Source: Clostridiales bacterium (lineage in GTDB: Bacteria; Bacillota_A; Clostridia; Oscillospirales; Oscillospiraceae). From it: a DNA stretch of 8,859 bases. Shown here in pieces: positions 6,981 to 8,859 of the stretch. Position numbers and translations under genes: made by a program. The number at the start of each line of letters is the position of its first letter. Position 1 is the first letter of the stretch. The stretch is from contig JALFGI010000285.1 in assembly GCA_022777455.1 (NCBI GenBank), positions 1 to 8,859 on the forward strand. Reading direction: 5' to 3'. The notes under the pieces are model-generated. The model saw only the letters and a list, made by a program, of their open reading frames with translations, was not told the origin of the DNA and searched no databases.

Positions 6981-7046
6981 TCAAAACCGAAACGTAAACG
7001 GCGGGCTCATGCACCTGCCATACGGAAGCAGCATTTCATACAGCAT
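6981..7046 (-). CDS. possible 21-residue small ORF
   Basis: The ORF encodes MLYEMLLPYGRCMSPPFTFRF. Its ATG directly follows the TGA of a three-codon ORF (7047-7058, Met-Ile-Asn-stop). That ORF has AAGGAGG (7066-7072) at an ideal 7-nt spacing. If translated, the 21-codon ORF would depend on reinitiation after MIN-stop. No promoter is evident, and the gdhA terminator lies just upstream (7097-7126), so expression would need readthrough. I do not recognise the peptide. It may well be a coincidence. Confidence 0.2.
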   Translation of the reverse strand: MLYEMLLPYGRCMSPPFTFRF

Positions 7047-7065
7047 TCAGTTTATCATGTTTCTT

Positions 7066-7072
7066 CCTCCTT
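7066..7072 (-). promoter_or_regulatory. unassigned strong ribosome binding site
   Basis: AAGGAGG on the minus strand lies 7 nt before an ATG at 7058. It is as strong as any ribosome site in the window, yet that frame closes after three codons. It is the main reason to suspect that something is, or once was, translated here. Confidence 0.35.
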
Positions 7073-7089
7073 TTTGATACCAAAACTTC

Positions 7090-7132
7090 AAAAAAAGAGT
7101 GGGGTCCGCAATTGAGGACCCCACTCCGTTTT
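7090..7132. terminator. bidirectional intrinsic terminator between gtrA and gdhA
   Basis: A perfect 11-bp stem, GAGTGGGGTCC (7097-7107) and GGACCCCACTC (7116-7126), closes an 8-nt loop. On the minus strand it is followed by seven U's (7090-7096) and begins 14 nt after the gdhA stop, so it is a strong gdhA terminator. On the plus strand it is followed by CGTTTTATTT and can end the NUDIX-mnmE-gtrA operon as well, though less ideally. Confidence 0.92.
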
Positions 7133-7140
7133 ATTTGAAA

Positions 7141-8571
<1,431 letters not shown>

Positions 8572-8582
8572 TCATGCTGGCA

Positions 8583-8611
8583 ATTGTATCAGATATTTTT
8601 GGAGAATGCAA
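8583..8611 (-). promoter_or_regulatory. sigma-A promoter of gdhA
   Basis: The minus strand shows -35 TTGCAT (8606-8611), a 17-bp spacer and -10 TACAAT (8583-8588). The start site is expected near 8576, giving a leader of about 100 nt. Confidence 0.85.
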
Positions 8612-8647
8612 CTTGTTTTTGCAAGTTTTTTATTTGAACTTGCAAAA
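8610..8647. promoter_or_regulatory. candidate operator upstream of gdhA promoter (inverted repeat)
   Basis: A perfect 11-bp inverted repeat, TTTTGCAAGTT (8617-8627) and AACTTGCAAAA (8637-8647), has a 9-nt spacer, so equivalent bases are about two helical turns apart. A third half-site AACTTG (8610-8615) overlaps the edge of the -35 box and forms its own palindrome with CAAGTT at 8622-8627. The placement next to -35 suggests a transcription factor site for nitrogen or glutamate control. It does not match the TnrA, GlnR or CodY motifs I know. It lacks the GC stem expected of a terminator. Confidence 0.55.
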
Positions 8648-8790
8648 CTGGGAAAAGGTGCAGAAGATATGCCGGGATATGCCTTTGTTTTTGTAGCATT
8701 TCGCTCAATAGGTTGCAGGAACGGATGATTCATTCAATCGGTTTCGCATATCAATCCGCTAAATTGTAATTTGGCGGGCAGATACGGCAG
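8648..8790. other. intergenic segment upstream of gdhA, no gene seen
   Basis: No convincing ORF with a ribosome site is seen on either strand. Minor structure includes a direct repeat GATATGCC (8666-8673 and 8676-8683, period 10) and an 8-bp hairpin CCGCTAAA/TTTGGCGG (8756-8763 with 8770-8777, one G·T pair). Neither has an assignable function. Confidence 0.5.
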
Positions 8791-8792
8791 CA

Positions 8793-8847
8793 CCCCTTGG
8801 CTCTCCCTTTGGGAGAGCTGTCAGCCGAACAGGCTGACTGAGAGGGT
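8793..8847. repeat. two-hairpin intergenic repeat-like element
   Basis: Two perfect hairpins stand side by side: GCTCTCCC-TTT-GGGAGAGC (8800-8818) and GTCAGCC-GAACA-GGCTGAC (8820-8838). They are flanked by CCCT (8794-8797) and AGGG (8843-8846), which can pair to close a three-way junction. Similar 'GGCTCTCCC...GGGAGAGCTG(T)CAGCC...GGCTGACTGAGAGGG' elements recur between genes in gut Oscillospiraceae, from memory. Only one copy is in this window. Confidence 0.6.
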
Positions 8848-8859
8848 ACCGCAGTAAGA

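Larger units (their letters stand above)
6909..7089. other. intergenic segment with no recognised gene
   Basis: These 180 nt follow the GtrA gene. I see no plus-strand gene or dedicated terminator. On the minus strand there is a near-ideal ribosome binding site, two adjacent tiny ORFs (6981-7058) and an imperfect long hairpin. In the hairpin, CCCGCC/GGCGGG (6932-6937 with 7000-7005) encloses ACGT/ACGT and AACCG/CGGTT pairings. It could be a decayed gene, a small RNA or a repeat. Confidence 0.5.

Noticed and set aside
8793..8847. Intrinsic terminator or CRISPR repeat at the right edge
   Set aside because: No U-tract follows either hairpin on either strand, and there is no repeated unit with spacers within the window.

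Overview
The window reads as chromosome of an endospore-forming Clostridia, most likely an Oscillospiraceae/Ruminococcaceae gut lineage. This is inferred from the 16S rRNA 5' end, a GerA-type germination operon, GC-rich genes with clear AGGAG-type ribosome binding sites, and a right-edge hairpin repeat that resembles ones I recall from gut Oscillospiraceae. I cannot name the species.

Left part, minus strand (1-3199). The first ~141 bases are the 5' end of a 16S rRNA gene leaving the window on the left. Its leader holds a boxA-like element and two tandem sigma-A promoters, each TTGACA with a 17-bp spacer and each followed by a GNRA-capped hairpin. Directly upstream, with no terminator between, lies a three-gene spore-germination operon in the order A-C-B. 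The A subunit is full length, the C subunit is only an N-terminal domain without a lipobox cysteine, and the B subunit is a shortened permease. The stop codon of the B gene lies inside the -35 box of the distal rRNA promoter. A sequence close to the forespore sigma-F/sigma-G consensus precedes gerA.

Middle, plus strand (3284-6908). A sigma-A promoter drives a tight four-gene run: NUDIX ADP-ribose pyrophosphatase-like hydrolase, mnmE (tRNA wobble-uridine modification GTPase), an IscS/NifS-type cysteine desulfurase, and a GtrA-family membrane protein. Gaps are 9, 18 and 14 nt. MnmE and a desulfurase could supply two chemistries for one modified nucleoside: the 5-carboxymethylaminomethyl group and the sulfur of 2-thiouridine.

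Right part (6909-8859). A 180-nt segment has no recognisable gene, but on the minus strand it shows a near-ideal ribosome binding site, two tiny ORFs and a long imperfect hairpin. A bidirectional terminator follows, then gdhA (hexameric glutamate dehydrogenase) on the minus strand. gdhA has a sigma-A promoter, an 11-bp perfect inverted repeat against the -35 box as a candidate operator, and a structured ~100-nt 5' UTR. The right edge holds a two-hairpin repeat-like element and no gene I can recognise.

Apart from the unusual germination operon and its junction with the rRNA operon, the genes are ordinary housekeeping genes. I see no defence system, mobile element or CRISPR array.
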